A stretch of DNA of 64,000 nt from Moraxella lacunata. Lineage in GTDB: Bacteria > Pseudomonadota > Gammaproteobacteria > Pseudomonadales > Moraxellaceae. The stretch covers positions 11,136 to 75,135 of the forward strand of contig NZ_MXAN01000081.1 of the NCBI RefSeq assembly GCF_002027545.1, read 5' to 3'. Both the position numbers and the translations under genes were made by a program. This document shows, piece after piece, positions 1 to 8,632 of the stretch. Numbering within the stretch: position 1 is the first letter of the stretch; every line of letters begins with the position of its first letter. The notes beneath the pieces were generated by a model that did no database searches, had not been told where the DNA came from, and saw only the letters and a program-made list of their open reading frames with translations.

Positions 1-1
1 A

Positions 2-646
2 TTTAGCTTTTATGCCAATAAGACAATGACCACGGGCGAGGGCGGTATGCTGGTTTCAAGAAATCCAGAAATCATCAAGCGTGCCAAAGTGATGCGTCTG
101 CACGGCATCAGTCGTGATGCTTTTGATCGCTATCAGTCAAAAACCCCTGCGTGGTTCTATGAAGTGATTGAGCCAGGTTTTAAATACAATCTGCCAGATA
201 TTTGTTCCGCCATTGGTTTGGTGCAGTTGCAACGCATTGATGAATTCCAACAAAAGCGTGAGGCACTTGCTGAAGTGTATCATCAGGAACTCAAAGACTT
301 GCCAATTAATTTGCCATTTTATGAGGACAAGAGTCAAGGTCATCAACATGCTTGGCATCTGTATCCGATTCAATTGGCCGATGAGTCAGGCATTAGTCGT
401 GAAGACTTTATTTTGCAGATGTCAAAATTTGGTATCGGTTGTTCGGTGCATTTTATCCCATTGCATCGCCACCCAATTTGGCGTGATATGTACAATTTGA
501 CGCCAGAGCAATTCCCTGTGGCAGAATCTTTGTACCAAAATGAAGTGTCTATTCCTCTATTTACTAAGATGACGGCAGACGATCAAGCCTATGTGATTGA
601 TGCCATCAAAAAAGTGCTGAACGGACAATTCGCTAGCGAAGAGTAA
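2..646 (+). CDS. DegT/DnrJ/EryC1/StrS family sugar aminotransferase, 3' part
   Basis: This is the C-terminal part of a PLP-dependent sugar aminotransferase; the reading frame is open to the left edge, so the gene begins outside the window. About 214 residues are visible, against 360-400 for the family. The motif SFYANKTMTTGEGG near the start is the PLP-lysine loop of the family, with the lysine in ANKT as the expected Schiff-base residue. Enzymes of this type put an amino group on a nucleotide-linked 4-keto (or 3-keto) sugar used in lipooligosaccharide, capsule or protein glycans. The next gene is a polymer-forming glycosyltransferase, so a role in surface glycan synthesis is inferred. The exact sugar cannot be told from this fragment. 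The family call is firm. Confidence 0.9.
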   Translation, partial: FSFYANKTMTTGEGGMLVSRNPEIIKRAKVMRLHGISRDAFDRYQSKTPAWFYEVIEPGFKYNLPDICSAIGLVQLQRIDEFQQKREALAEVYHQELKDLPINLPFYEDKSQGHQHAWHLYPIQLADESGISREDFILQMSKFGIGCSVHFIPLHRHPIWRDMYNLTPEQFPVAESLYQNEVSIPLFTKMTADDQAYVIDAIKKVLNGQFASEE

Positions 647-699
647 CGCTGTATGTATTATTTGGCGCGCCACGACTTGTGGTACACCACCTTAAAAAC

Positions 700-719
700 G
701 GCGTATTACTTGATACGCC
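700..719. repeat. Short inverted repeat between aminotransferase and glycosyltransferase genes
   Basis: GGCGTAT at 700-706 pairs with ATACGCC at 713-719 around a 6-base loop, preceded by a run of A and followed by TTAAC. It could be a weak terminator after the aminotransferase gene, but the T-run is poor. The next start codon (742) lies 22 bases downstream. Confidence 0.4.
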
Positions 720-741
720 TTAACAAAAAACTGGTAAGACT

Positions 742-3700
742 ATGAGTTTGTTTGATAAATTAAACCGCAACGATGTAGAAAAAACCCTACAAAAAGCCAT
801 CAAAAATAAAGATTCTTTGGTAAAAAAAGCCAAAAAACTACAACGAGACCCGCAGCTATTCTTTAAGGATATGTATGCCAAAAGAAGCAAGCAGTTGATC
901 TCAAAAGTCCCTGTCAAATACGAAGGTCAAAATCAGTTTACGGTGGTGTCAGCCGTCTATAATGTTGAAAAATATTTGGACGAATATTTTACATCATTGA
1001 CCAATCAGACGCTGGACTTCAAAAAACACATTCATCTAGTGCTGGTTGATGATGGTTCAACCGATGACTCTGCCAAAATCATCAAAAAATGGCAGAAAAA
1101 ATTCCCAAACAACATTCGCTACTATTACAAAGAAAACGGCGGTCAAGCGTCGGCACGAGATTATGGTTTGGATTATATTCAGACCGAGTGGTGTACTTTT
1201 ATTGATCCTGATGACTTTGTGGATATTGATTATTTCAAAAACATTGACCAAGCCTTAGTTGAAGAGCAAGACTTATGGATGGTTTCTTGTAATTTGATTT
1301 ATTACTATGAGCAAAGCAAGCAGTATAAAGACGACCATCCACAAAATTATAAATTTAAGCAAAAAATTACTTGTTTTGATGTTAGAGACCAAAACCAATA
1401 CATTCAGCTGTCGGTCAGTCTTGCGATTTTGAACACCAAAATCATTCAAGAAAATGGTTTGCGATTTGACACACGCATTAAGCCATCATTTGAAGATGCG
1501 ACTTTTATGATGAATTATGCCTTAGCATTGTACAAAAAACAGGGCAGAATCGCCTTTGTTAAAGATGCTAAGTACTACTACCGCAAAAGAGCAGATGGCA
1601 CCAGTACGCTAGACACAGGTTGGGTAAAACCATCTGGTTATGATGAAGTGCTGCGTTATGGTTGTTTGGCGACTTTGCAGGCATATCATCAGTCGGTTGG
1701 TTATGTCCCACGATTTATCCAAACATCGGCAATGTATTACCACATTTGGCAAATCAAGGGCATTGTCAATCAAAACAACGCATTGGACTTTTTGACTCAA
1801 GAACAAAAAGATGAGTACTTGTCGTTGTTAAGACAGATGTTTGAGTACATTGATGAAGATGCCATTGATGCTTTTAGTTTGGCAGGTACTTGGATGTTTG
1901 AAAAAGCGGGTATGCTAAATCTTTATAAGAATCAAGCACTACGCCCAGACCTGAAAATCGCCTATGCTGAAAAGTACGATGCGACCAAAGATGAGATTTT
2001 GTTGTACTATTTTGCACCAAAAGACAGCGTGGCGGTGTTCTATGATAATGGTGTGGTGATTGAGCCAACCCAAAAGAAAATTTTGCGTCATAGCTTTTTG
2101 GACAAAGCCTTTGTTTATGAGTATCGCTACTGGGTGCCATTGTCAAAAACTGGAAATATCCGCTTAGAAGTTGATGGTCACCCGACCAAAATTGGCTTTG
2201 CAGGCAAGCACATCAGAACGCCATTACTAGCTCAAGACATTCGTAAGTATTATCAGGCACAGTACAAGTATCCAAATATGAACAATGCTTGGATTATTAT
2301 GGATAGAGATGTGCAAGCGGACGACAATGCTGAGCATTTTTATCGTTATGTAATGAACAATCACCCAGAGCAGCCGATTTATTTTGCTTTGCGTAAGACT
2401 TCGCACGATTGGGCAAGGTTGGAAGCAGAAGGGTTTAATTTGCTGGACTTTGGTTCGGTCAGATTTGAAAAAGAGTTAAAAAATTGTGCCAAAATCATCA
2501 GCTCACACATTGATGATTATATCGTGGACTATTTTGGCGACAAAGGTTTAATTTCCAAAGACTTTATTTTCTTGCCACACGGCGTTACCCAAAATGACTT
2601 GTATAGTTGGTATAACTCAAAAATCCAGTATATGAGCCTGATGACTGTTTCTACTAAAGACGAACACGAGTCCATCGCAGGCGACAACAACCATTATAAA
2701 TATGGTCATAAAGAAATTAAATTGACAGGTTTTCCACGCCACGATGCATTATTGCGTGGTAATATGGAGAATACCAAGCGTATCGTAGTGATGCCCACTT
2801 GGCGCAAATATTTGCTGGGCAAATATGACAATGCTACAGGCAAATTCTTAAAAAATCCTGAATTTATGCAATCAGAATACGCTCAAAAATGGCAAGCATT
2901 CTTAGCCAGTGATGAGTTACAGCGTCTGATTCGTGAATATGGCTATGAAGTGGTGTTTGCTCCGCACAAAAATACCGAAGCCTATTTGGATGAGTTTAAC
3001 TTGCCAAGTAATATCAAGATTTGGCAAGCCAACCCAAATGAAAGCATCCAAAAACTGTTCCAGACAGCGGATATGATGATTACCGACTATTCAAGCGTGG
3101 CGTTTGAAATGGGGTATTTGGGCAAGACGGTACTGTACTATCAATTTGATTTTGATGAGTTTTTTGCAACCCAATGGCAGCGTGGCTATTTTGAGTACGA
3201 AACACACGGCTTTGGTGCGGTGTCGGCTGATGAACAAAAACTATTGGCGGACTTAGAAGCAGTATTGGCAAATGATGGCAAGCCGTTGCCAGTTTATCAA
3301 GCTCGCATTGAGAATACCTTTGCTCATCGTGATGACCAAAACTCTGCTCGTGTTTACCAAGCCATTTTGGCACTTGATGAAAGCAATGAATATGTGGTGG
3401 ATACTGATAAAGTATATCAGTCAATGCAGGCTTTGATGGCTGATGAACAATGGGCATTGGTTGAAGCACACGCACGATTCTTGATGAAAAAAGCCGATGA
3501 CGAAACCGTCAATCCAGAGCTGGTTAATGCTTTGTTTGATGCTTTGATAAGACAAGGCAAATACGTAGAAGTTGCAGCATTGATTGATGATGAAGAGAGT
3601 GCATTGGTGCTTGGCAAGGCTCAGCAAGCAGAATACGCTTATTTTATGGCGGACTGGCAAGGGGTGGTTTCGCATCTGTCAGGGCTTGATTTGACCGAAA

Positions 3701-4650
3701 GACAACAAAGAATGTTGGCACACAGTTATGCCGCTCTAGGACAAGTACAATCCACCGAAAAAGCAGTAGCAAAACTGCCACAAGACGCGGAATACGAAGA
3801 AGCCTACACCCAAGCCTTGATTGCATTGGCAAATCAGGACTGGCAAGCGGTCATTGAGCTGCTTGGCGAGAACAAGTTGGACGAGCTGTTAGCCTTTGCT
3901 GATGAAGTGGCACAAGATGAGCAGGACGAACAAACGGACATACCGAGCATTAGTTCACAGCAGCTTTTGGTAGAGTATCGTTTTGAGTTGATTTTGGCAC
4001 AAGCATATCGCCAACTAGAAGCGTATGATTTGGCAAATGAGCAATTGGGCAATTATGAAAAGCATTCACGCAATGAACCGCAATGCCGTTTGGAAATTGC
4101 ACGCTTGGCAGCTGCTAGAAATAACACAACCAAAGTCATCTCACAATACGAGCAAGCGGTATTTGGCGAGATTGAGCGTTTGGCATTGGCGGATTTTGAG
4201 CGATATGTACAGGCACTATTAACAGCAGGCAAGCACAATGAACTGGCGAAGTTAATGCCAGAGGCATTGGCGACTTATGCTAACAATCAGACCTTGCAGA
4301 CAGCGTGGACAAAACACTTATTCCAAGTGGCGGATTACCAAGCCTTCTTGGCAGCGTATGAAGCCCTAGATCAGGCAAGCCGTGCGACCTTAGTTTATGA
4401 AGTGGTGCTGGTGAAATACCGCTTGGGCTTGATTGATGAGGCGTATGCAGAGATTGTAATGCCAACCTATGAAAGCTCTTATGAATACTGGCTACTTGTA
4501 ATGGAGCTGGCATTTGCAAAAGCGGATCTTAAACTGGCAAAAAGCTGTTACCAAAGACTATTGGCAATTTATCCTGCCAAGTCAGCAGAAGTGGCGAGTA
4601 AATTTGACTTTATGGTCAAAAATTATGAAGCCATCAATCCTTTGGCATAA
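742..4650 (+). CDS. Large capsule glycosyltransferase: GT2 + CDP-glycerol-type glycerophosphotransferase + TPR tail
   Basis: This 1302-residue protein has three parts. Residues about 55-280 form a GT-A family 2 domain (FTVVSAVYNVEKYLDEYF, VLVDDGSTDDS, then DPDD near residue 155). Residues about 520-860 match the TagF/TagB-type glycerophosphotransferase fold (FLPHGVTQND near 610, TGFPRHDALL, VVMPTWRKYL, FAPHKN, and ITDYSSVAFEMGYLGK near 780). Residues about 870-1300 are Glu/Ala/Gln-rich helices that look like degenerate TPR repeats. Known proteins with the first two parts build glycosyl-glycerol-phosphate, teichoic-acid-like capsules in other Gram-negatives, so this is likely the capsule polymerase acting at the inner membrane. 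The linkage and sugar are inference. The start at 742 follows a weak GGTAAG site. A Stealth-family gene follows, consistent with a phosphodiester-linked capsule. Confidence 0.85.
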   Translation: MSLFDKLNRNDVEKTLQKAIKNKDSLVKKAKKLQRDPQLFFKDMYAKRSKQLISKVPVKYEGQNQFTVVSAVYNVEKYLDEYFTSLTNQTLDFKKHIHLVLVDDGSTDDSAKIIKKWQKKFPNNIRYYYKENGGQASARDYGLDYIQTEWCTFIDPDDFVDIDYFKNIDQALVEEQDLWMVSCNLIYYYEQSKQYKDDHPQNYKFKQKITCFDVRDQNQYIQLSVSLAILNTKIIQENGLRFDTRIKPSFEDATFMMNYALALYKKQGRIAFVKDAKYYYRKRADGTSTLDTGWVKPSGYDEVLRYGCLATLQAYHQSVGYVPRFIQTSAMYYHIWQIKGIVNQNNALDFLTQEQKDEYLSLLRQMFEYIDEDAIDAFSLAGTWMFEKAGMLNLYKNQALRPDLKIAYAEKYDATKDEILLYYFAPKDSVAVFYDNGVVIEPTQKKILRHSFLDKAFVYEYRYWVPLSKTGNIRLEVDGHPTKIGFAGKHIRTPLLAQDIRKYYQAQYKYPNMNNAWIIMDRDVQADDNAEHFYRYVMNNHPEQPIYFALRKTSHDWARLEAEGFNLLDFGSVRFEKELKNCAKIISSHIDDYIVDYFGDKGLISKDFIFLPHGVTQNDLYSWYNSKIQYMSLMTVSTKDEHESIAGDNNHYKYGHKEIKLTGFPRHDALLRGNMENTKRIVVMPTWRKYLLGKYDNATGKFLKNPEFMQSEYAQKWQAFLASDELQRLIREYGYEVVFAPHKNTEAYLDEFNLPSNIKIWQANPNESIQKLFQTADMMITDYSSVAFEMGYLGKTVLYYQFDFDEFFATQWQRGYFEYETHGFGAVSADEQKLLADLEAVLANDGKPLPVYQARIENTFAHRDDQNSARVYQAILALDESNEYVVDTDKVYQSMQALMADEQWALVEAHARFLMKKADDETVNPELVNALFDALIRQGKYVEVAALIDDEESALVLGKAQQAEYAYFMADWQGVVSHLSGLDLTERQQRMLAHSYAALGQVQSTEKAVAKLPQDAEYEEAYTQALIALANQDWQAVIELLGENKLDELLAFADEVAQDEQDEQTDIPSISSQQLLVEYRFELILAQAYRQLEAYDLANEQLGNYEKHSRNEPQCRLEIARLAAARNNTTKVISQYEQAVFGEIERLALADFERYVQALLTAGKHNELAKLMPEALATYANNQTLQTAWTKHLFQVADYQAFLAAYEALDQASRATLVYEVVLVKYRLGLIDEAYAEIVMPTYESSYEYWLLVMELAFAKADLKLAKSCYQRLLAIYPAKSAEVASKFDFMVKNYEAINPLA

Positions 4651-4668
4651 TTTGCCAAAGGATTGATG
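4632..4668. repeat. Perfect 16-bp inverted repeat enclosing a stop codon
   Basis: CATCAATCCTTTGGCA (4632-4647) is exactly complementary in reverse to TGCCAAAGGATTGATG (4653-4668). The TAA stop of the large glycosyltransferase gene lies in and beside the 5-base loop. The left arm encodes the last codons of the protein. Confidence 0.75.
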
Positions 4669-4673
4669 ATTGG

Positions 4674-4714
4674 ATAAAATCTATCTACTAAGATTGGTGG
4701 ATAGATTTTATTAT
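4674..4714 (+). terminator. Hairpin terminator after the large glycosyltransferase gene
   Basis: ATAAAATCTATC (4674-4685) and GATAGATTTTAT (4700-4711) form a perfect 12-bp stem whose right arm ends in a T-rich run. It lies 5 bp after another strong hairpin. The two together probably end or attenuate the transcript before the Stealth gene. Confidence 0.65.
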
Positions 4715-4836
4715 TAGCAAGTATGGTTAAGATTAAATTGGACTAAGAGTGTGCATTTTGGGTTTTTAACCACGCTGTTTTGTATTGTTTTTTTAAGGAT
4801 AGTATTTGTGTATCAGCCGAATAAATGGTGATTTAA

Positions 4837-5952
4837 ATGAAAAAATTTATTGACCGCTACAAATGCAAAACCAAAAAACTCATCAATAATCCCCCGATTT
4901 TTTTTCGGGATTATTTTAACAAGCGTTATCCGCTTACCCATACCGAGCTTGGGGTTGATGAGGCGACCGAGTCGGCTTTTATCGCCTATTCTGGGGTAAA
5001 TAATGTCTTGAACGCCAAAGATACGCCAGTTGATGTGGTGTTTACTTGGGTGGATAATACCGACCCTGCTTGGCAAGCCAGATACCATCAGCATAAGGCA
5101 TTGGTTGATGAGAGTATTGTTGGGCAATTTGCTACCGATATTGCCCGTTTTGACAATCATAATGAGCTGTATTATGCGGTCAAGGCGGTTAAGCGTCATT
5201 TGGCGTGGGTGCGTCATATTTATATTGTTACGGATAATCAAACACCAGCGTGGATTGATGAATTTGAGCAGGTAACCGTTATTGATCATCGGCAGATTAT
5301 TGATGAAAAATATTTGCCAACTTTTAACTCGCACGTGATTGAGGCGTTTTTGCACAAAATTCCCAATCTGTCTGAGAATTTTATTTATTTTAATGATGAT
5401 GTCTTTGTGGCAAAAGACTTACCAAAAGAGCATTTTTTTTCGGCAAATGGCTTGGCATCAATCTTTATCTCGTCCAAAGTGCTGTCCGAAATGCAGGCAC
5501 GTGGGGTAAGAACACCAACTTTGCTTGCCACCAATAAAAGCCTAAATTTGCTGGCGAAGCAGTATCCGCACACAATTACCAATGCTTTGGTGCATACTTA
5601 TTATCCCCTAAAAAAATCGGTCTATGAGTATGCGTGGCAACTGTATGGCGAACAGATTAAGGCGTTTTTGCCCAATCGTTTTCGCAGCAATAATGACCTG
5701 AATATGGCGACCTGTTTGGTGCCTTGGCTGGCATATTATCAACGCCTTGCCACCGAACGCCTTGATGTGTGTTATTATTTTAATATTCGTTCCAGAAAGG
5801 CATTGACTTGCTATGACAAGCTTTTGAGACTAAAAAAATTGGACGCATCGCCGCATTCATTTTGTGCAAATGATTTTAATACAGAATTAAAAAATCCTGT
5901 AATAGATTATCGTGAACGCTTGCTAAAAATGCTTGATGCGTATTACGCTTAA
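4837..5952 (+). CDS. Stealth-family capsular polysaccharide phosphotransferase
   Basis: The 371-residue protein carries the Stealth conserved regions: CR1 DVVFTWVDNTDP near residue 66, CR2 from RFDNHNELYYAVKAVKR near residue 102 to FIYFNDDVFV near 184, and a CR3-like PNRFRSNNDLN segment near 280. Stealth proteins are sugar-1-phosphate transferases that make phosphodiester-linked capsules, such as meningococcal SacB and related enzymes. Here it most likely works with the upstream glycosyltransferase/glycerophosphotransferase to build a phosphate-containing capsule on the cytoplasmic face. The start at 4837 has no strong ribosome site. A 120-bp mobile repeat lies just downstream, before galU. 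The family is clear; donor and acceptor are unknown. Confidence 0.88.
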   Translation: MKKFIDRYKCKTKKLINNPPIFFRDYFNKRYPLTHTELGVDEATESAFIAYSGVNNVLNAKDTPVDVVFTWVDNTDPAWQARYHQHKALVDESIVGQFATDIARFDNHNELYYAVKAVKRHLAWVRHIYIVTDNQTPAWIDEFEQVTVIDHRQIIDEKYLPTFNSHVIEAFLHKIPNLSENFIYFNDDVFVAKDLPKEHFFSANGLASIFISSKVLSEMQARGVRTPTLLATNKSLNLLAKQYPHTITNALVHTYYPLKKSVYEYAWQLYGEQIKAFLPNRFRSNNDLNMATCLVPWLAYYQRLATERLDVCYYFNIRSRKALTCYDKLLRLKKLDASPHSFCANDFNTELKNPVIDYRERLLKMLDAYYA

Positions 5953-5973
5953 CTGATTGTTTTTTAACTATTT

Positions 5974-6109
5974 TTTAATAGACTTCCTGCAAAACCCAAA
6001 AACAAGGAAAAACCGTTCGTGGTGAGCTTGTCGAACCATAACGGTTTTCCGCCACCCTTCGACAGGCTCAGGGCGAACGAAAAACCTAGTTTTGCAGGAA
6101 GTTTAATAG
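5974..6109. mobile_element. 120-bp MITE-like element with terminal inverted repeats and 8-bp target duplication
   Basis: The element spans 5982-6101. Its ends are the inverted repeat ACTTCCTGCAAAAC (5982-5995) and GTTTTGCAGGAAGT (6089-6102). It is flanked by the direct repeat TTTAATAG at 5974-5981 and 6102-6109. The inside holds an imperfect long hairpin made of GTTCGTGGTGAGCTTGTCG and CGACAGGCTCAGGGCGAAC. It codes for no transposase, so it would have been moved in trans. It is inserted at the 5' end of galU and supplies that gene's only nearby in-frame start codons. Confidence 0.8.
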
Positions 6110-6972
6110 GGATATTATATGACGCCATCATCCCCACCGCAGGCTTTGGTACTCGTATGTTGCCACTCTCCAAAGCCGTGCCAAAAGAGCTTCTGCCACT
6201 TGGCGACAAGCCCGCCATTCACTATGTCGTCATGGAAGCGGTGCGTGCGGGTATCAAAAATATCGTACTGGTCAATCACACCCAAAAAAGTGCGATAGAA
6301 AATTATTTTGACATTAACAGCGAACTAGATACCCAACTTCGCTTAAAGGGCAAAAATGAGCTGGCGGACAGTCTAAACTTTTTGCCTGATGACGTGCGTA
6401 TCATCAGTGTACGTCAAGGTCGTCCGCTAGGTCTAGGTCATGCGGTATTACAGGGTCGTGCAGTCGTGGGCGATAACCCCTTTGCCGTGCTGCTGCCTGA
6501 TGTGGTGCTAGATCCCTTTAAGACCGATTTTAAGGCGGATAATTTGGCGTATATGTTGGATATGTTTGCCAAAACGGGTCGCTCGCAGATTCTCGTTGAC
6601 CCTGTGGCGGACGATGATATACACAAATATGGCATTGCTTGTCTTAGTGATAAACAAACCATTGCCAAATCTGATGCCAATGACTCATTTGATGTCAAGG
6701 GCTTTGTGGAAAAGCCTGCTTTGGTGGATGCCCCATCCAACCTTGCGGTGGTAGGACGCTATGTGTTTGACCCAAAGATTTTTGACTTTTTGGCGGAGAC
6801 CAAGCCGTCTGTGGGCGGTGAGATTCAGCTGACCGATGCCATTGATGCACTTATCAGTAAGCAGGGCATGGACGTGGTGACCTTAAAGGGTGAGAGCTTT
6901 GACGCAGGCGACATGAAAACCTATATACAGGCGTTTGGTTATTTTGCCGAGCATATAGGCGAATTATTCTAA
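6019..6972 (+). CDS. galU: UTP-glucose-1-phosphate uridylyltransferase (start inside inserted element)
   Basis: GalU makes UDP-glucose from UTP and glucose-1-phosphate for surface glycans. The core begins at YDAIIPTAGFGTRMLPLSK, the nucleotide-binding loop, which is where GalU proteins normally begin; KAVPKELLPLGDKP and FVEKP follow. The open frame extends some 30 residues upstream through the inserted 120-bp repeat. The only in-frame starts are GTG at 6019 or 6022 and TTG at 6028. AAGGA at 6004-6008 stands 10 bases before 6019. The ATG at 6118 just before the core is out of frame, as if one base had been lost after it. Either translation starts in the repeat, adding residues of odd composition, or the gene is impaired. 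The pgi start follows 9 bases after the stop. Confidence 0.88.
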   Translation: MVSLSNHNGFPPPFDRLRANEKPSFAGSLIGILYDAIIPTAGFGTRMLPLSKAVPKELLPLGDKPAIHYVVMEAVRAGIKNIVLVNHTQKSAIENYFDINSELDTQLRLKGKNELADSLNFLPDDVRIISVRQGRPLGLGHAVLQGRAVVGDNPFAVLLPDVVLDPFKTDFKADNLAYMLDMFAKTGRSQILVDPVADDDIHKYGIACLSDKQTIAKSDANDSFDVKGFVEKPALVDAPSNLAVVGRYVFDPKIFDFLAETKPSVGGEIQLTDAIDALISKQGMDVVTLKGESFDAGDMKTYIQAFGYFAEHIGELF

Positions 6973-6981
6973 GGATTTGTC

Positions 6982-8604
6982 ATGAACCAAAGCCCTACTT
7001 GGCAAACTCTGCAATCCCTTGCCCAAACTAACCGCACCTTGACCGAGCTGTTCAAAGATGACAAACGTGGCGAGCGGTTTGGCGTGTCGGCTTGCGATAT
7101 GTACATGGATTTTAGTAAGCAAGCGATTGACGATGAGATTTTATCAGCGTTATTGACCTTGGCGGACGATTATCAATTATCTAATAAAATCAATGACTTA
7201 TTAACAGGCAAAAAAGTAAACGACACCGAAAACCGCCCTGCCTTACACACTGCTTTACGCTCACCCAAGGGCGAGTCTCTCATCGTGGACGGCACAGACG
7301 TAAACGCCCAAGTCCACGACAGCCTTGCCAAAGCCGAAACCATTGTCAGCCGTATCCGCACAGGCGTGTGGCGTGGCTATGCAGGACACGCCATGACGGA
7401 CGTGGTTAATATCGGTGTGGGCGGTTCGGATTTGGGGCCTCTAATGGCAACGACTGCCCTGTCCGAGTGGGCGGACACGTCCATTCGGGTGCATTTTGTT
7501 TCCAACATGGACGGCACCCAACTTGACAGCCTGTTAAAGGTGCTAAACCCCCAAACCACGCTGTTTATTATTTCATCAAAATCATTTGGCACGATAGACA
7601 CGCTCTCCAACGCCAAAACCACCTTAGGCTGGCTATTGTCCGCCCACGATAACAAACCCACGATTTTACGCCGTCATTTTATCGGCATTTCCACACGCCC
7701 TGACAAGATGAGCGAGTGGGGCATTCATGAAAATAATCAGTTGCTACTGTGGGACTGGGTCGGCGGTCGGTTTAGTATGTGGTCGGTCATCGGACTTGCC
7801 ATTGCCATAAAAATCGGCATGGACGGCTTTTATGAGCTACTGGCAGGGGCGAACGACATGGACAGGCATTTTGCCACAGCCGATTTTGCCCAAAATATGC
7901 CCGTTTTGCTTGGGCTGTTGGGTGTGTGGAACAGCACTTTTTTGGGGATTAACGCCCACACCGTGCTACCTTATGACGGCAGATTGTCGCATTTTCCCAA
8001 CTATCTGACCCAGCTTGAAATGGAATCCAACGGCAAATCAGTCGCCAGAGACGGTCAGCAGGTCGGCTATGATACTTGTCCGATTTTGTGGGGCGACATT
8101 GGTTCAAATGCTCAGCACGCTTTTTATCAGCTCCTGCATCAAGGCACGCAAAGAGTCTCTTGCGACTTTATCACGCCCATTCATCGCTATCATCAGCATC
8201 AAACCGCCAATGCCCATTTGTCCGAACAGCATGAGCTTTCCTTGTCAAATTGCCTTGCTCAGTCGCAGGTGTTGGCATTTGGCAACCATGCCTTGCCTGA
8301 TGAATTACAAAAAAATGACGATGATTTTGCTAAGTTTAAACAATACCGTGGTAATCAGCCGTCCACAACGCTTTTACTTGACAGCCTAACGCCAAAAACG
8401 CTCGGCTCGCTCATCGCCCTATATGAGCATAAAGTCTATGTGATGAGTGTGATTTGGCAAATCAACCCGTTTGACCAATGGGGCGTGGAAGTGGGTAAAG
8501 TCATGGCAAATCAGGTTTATGACGTGTTGTGCGACAAACAAAGTGTGGGGGCGTTTGATTCATCAACCAATACGCTATTAAATAAAATTAAGGGCAAATT
8601 TTAA
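6982..8604 (+). CDS. pgi: Glucose-6-phosphate isomerase
   Basis: This 540-residue cytosolic enzyme interconverts glucose-6-phosphate and fructose-6-phosphate, feeding both glycolysis and sugar-nucleotide synthesis. It shows VNIGVGGSDLGPLM near residue 140, the phosphosugar-binding FIISSKSFGTIDT, the GGRFSMWSVIGL signature, and GVEVGKVMANQVYD near the C-terminus. Length fits the long bacterial Pgi type (about 545). It starts 9 bases after galU with the site AAGGATTTGTC-ATG, so the two are probably co-transcribed. The galU-pgi-galE order resembles the flank of Acinetobacter capsule loci. Nothing appears damaged. Confidence 0.97.
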   Translation: MNQSPTWQTLQSLAQTNRTLTELFKDDKRGERFGVSACDMYMDFSKQAIDDEILSALLTLADDYQLSNKINDLLTGKKVNDTENRPALHTALRSPKGESLIVDGTDVNAQVHDSLAKAETIVSRIRTGVWRGYAGHAMTDVVNIGVGGSDLGPLMATTALSEWADTSIRVHFVSNMDGTQLDSLLKVLNPQTTLFIISSKSFGTIDTLSNAKTTLGWLLSAHDNKPTILRRHFIGISTRPDKMSEWGIHENNQLLLWDWVGGRFSMWSVIGLAIAIKIGMDGFYELLAGANDMDRHFATADFAQNMPVLLGLLGVWNSTFLGINAHTVLPYDGRLSHFPNYLTQLEMESNGKSVARDGQQVGYDTCPILWGDIGSNAQHAFYQLLHQGTQRVSCDFITPIHRYHQHQTANAHLSEQHELSLSNCLAQSQVLAFGNHALPDELQKNDDDFAKFKQYRGNQPSTTLLLDSLTPKTLGSLIALYEHKVYVMSVIWQINPFDQWGVEVGKVMANQVYDVLCDKQSVGAFDSSTNTLLNKIKGKF

Positions 8605-8632
8605 AAAGTATTTTTAATAAAAATTACGGTAA

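Noticed and set aside
6118-6123. ATG at 6118 as the galU start
   Set aside because: It is out of frame with the GalU core in the given sequence; using it would need one extra base.
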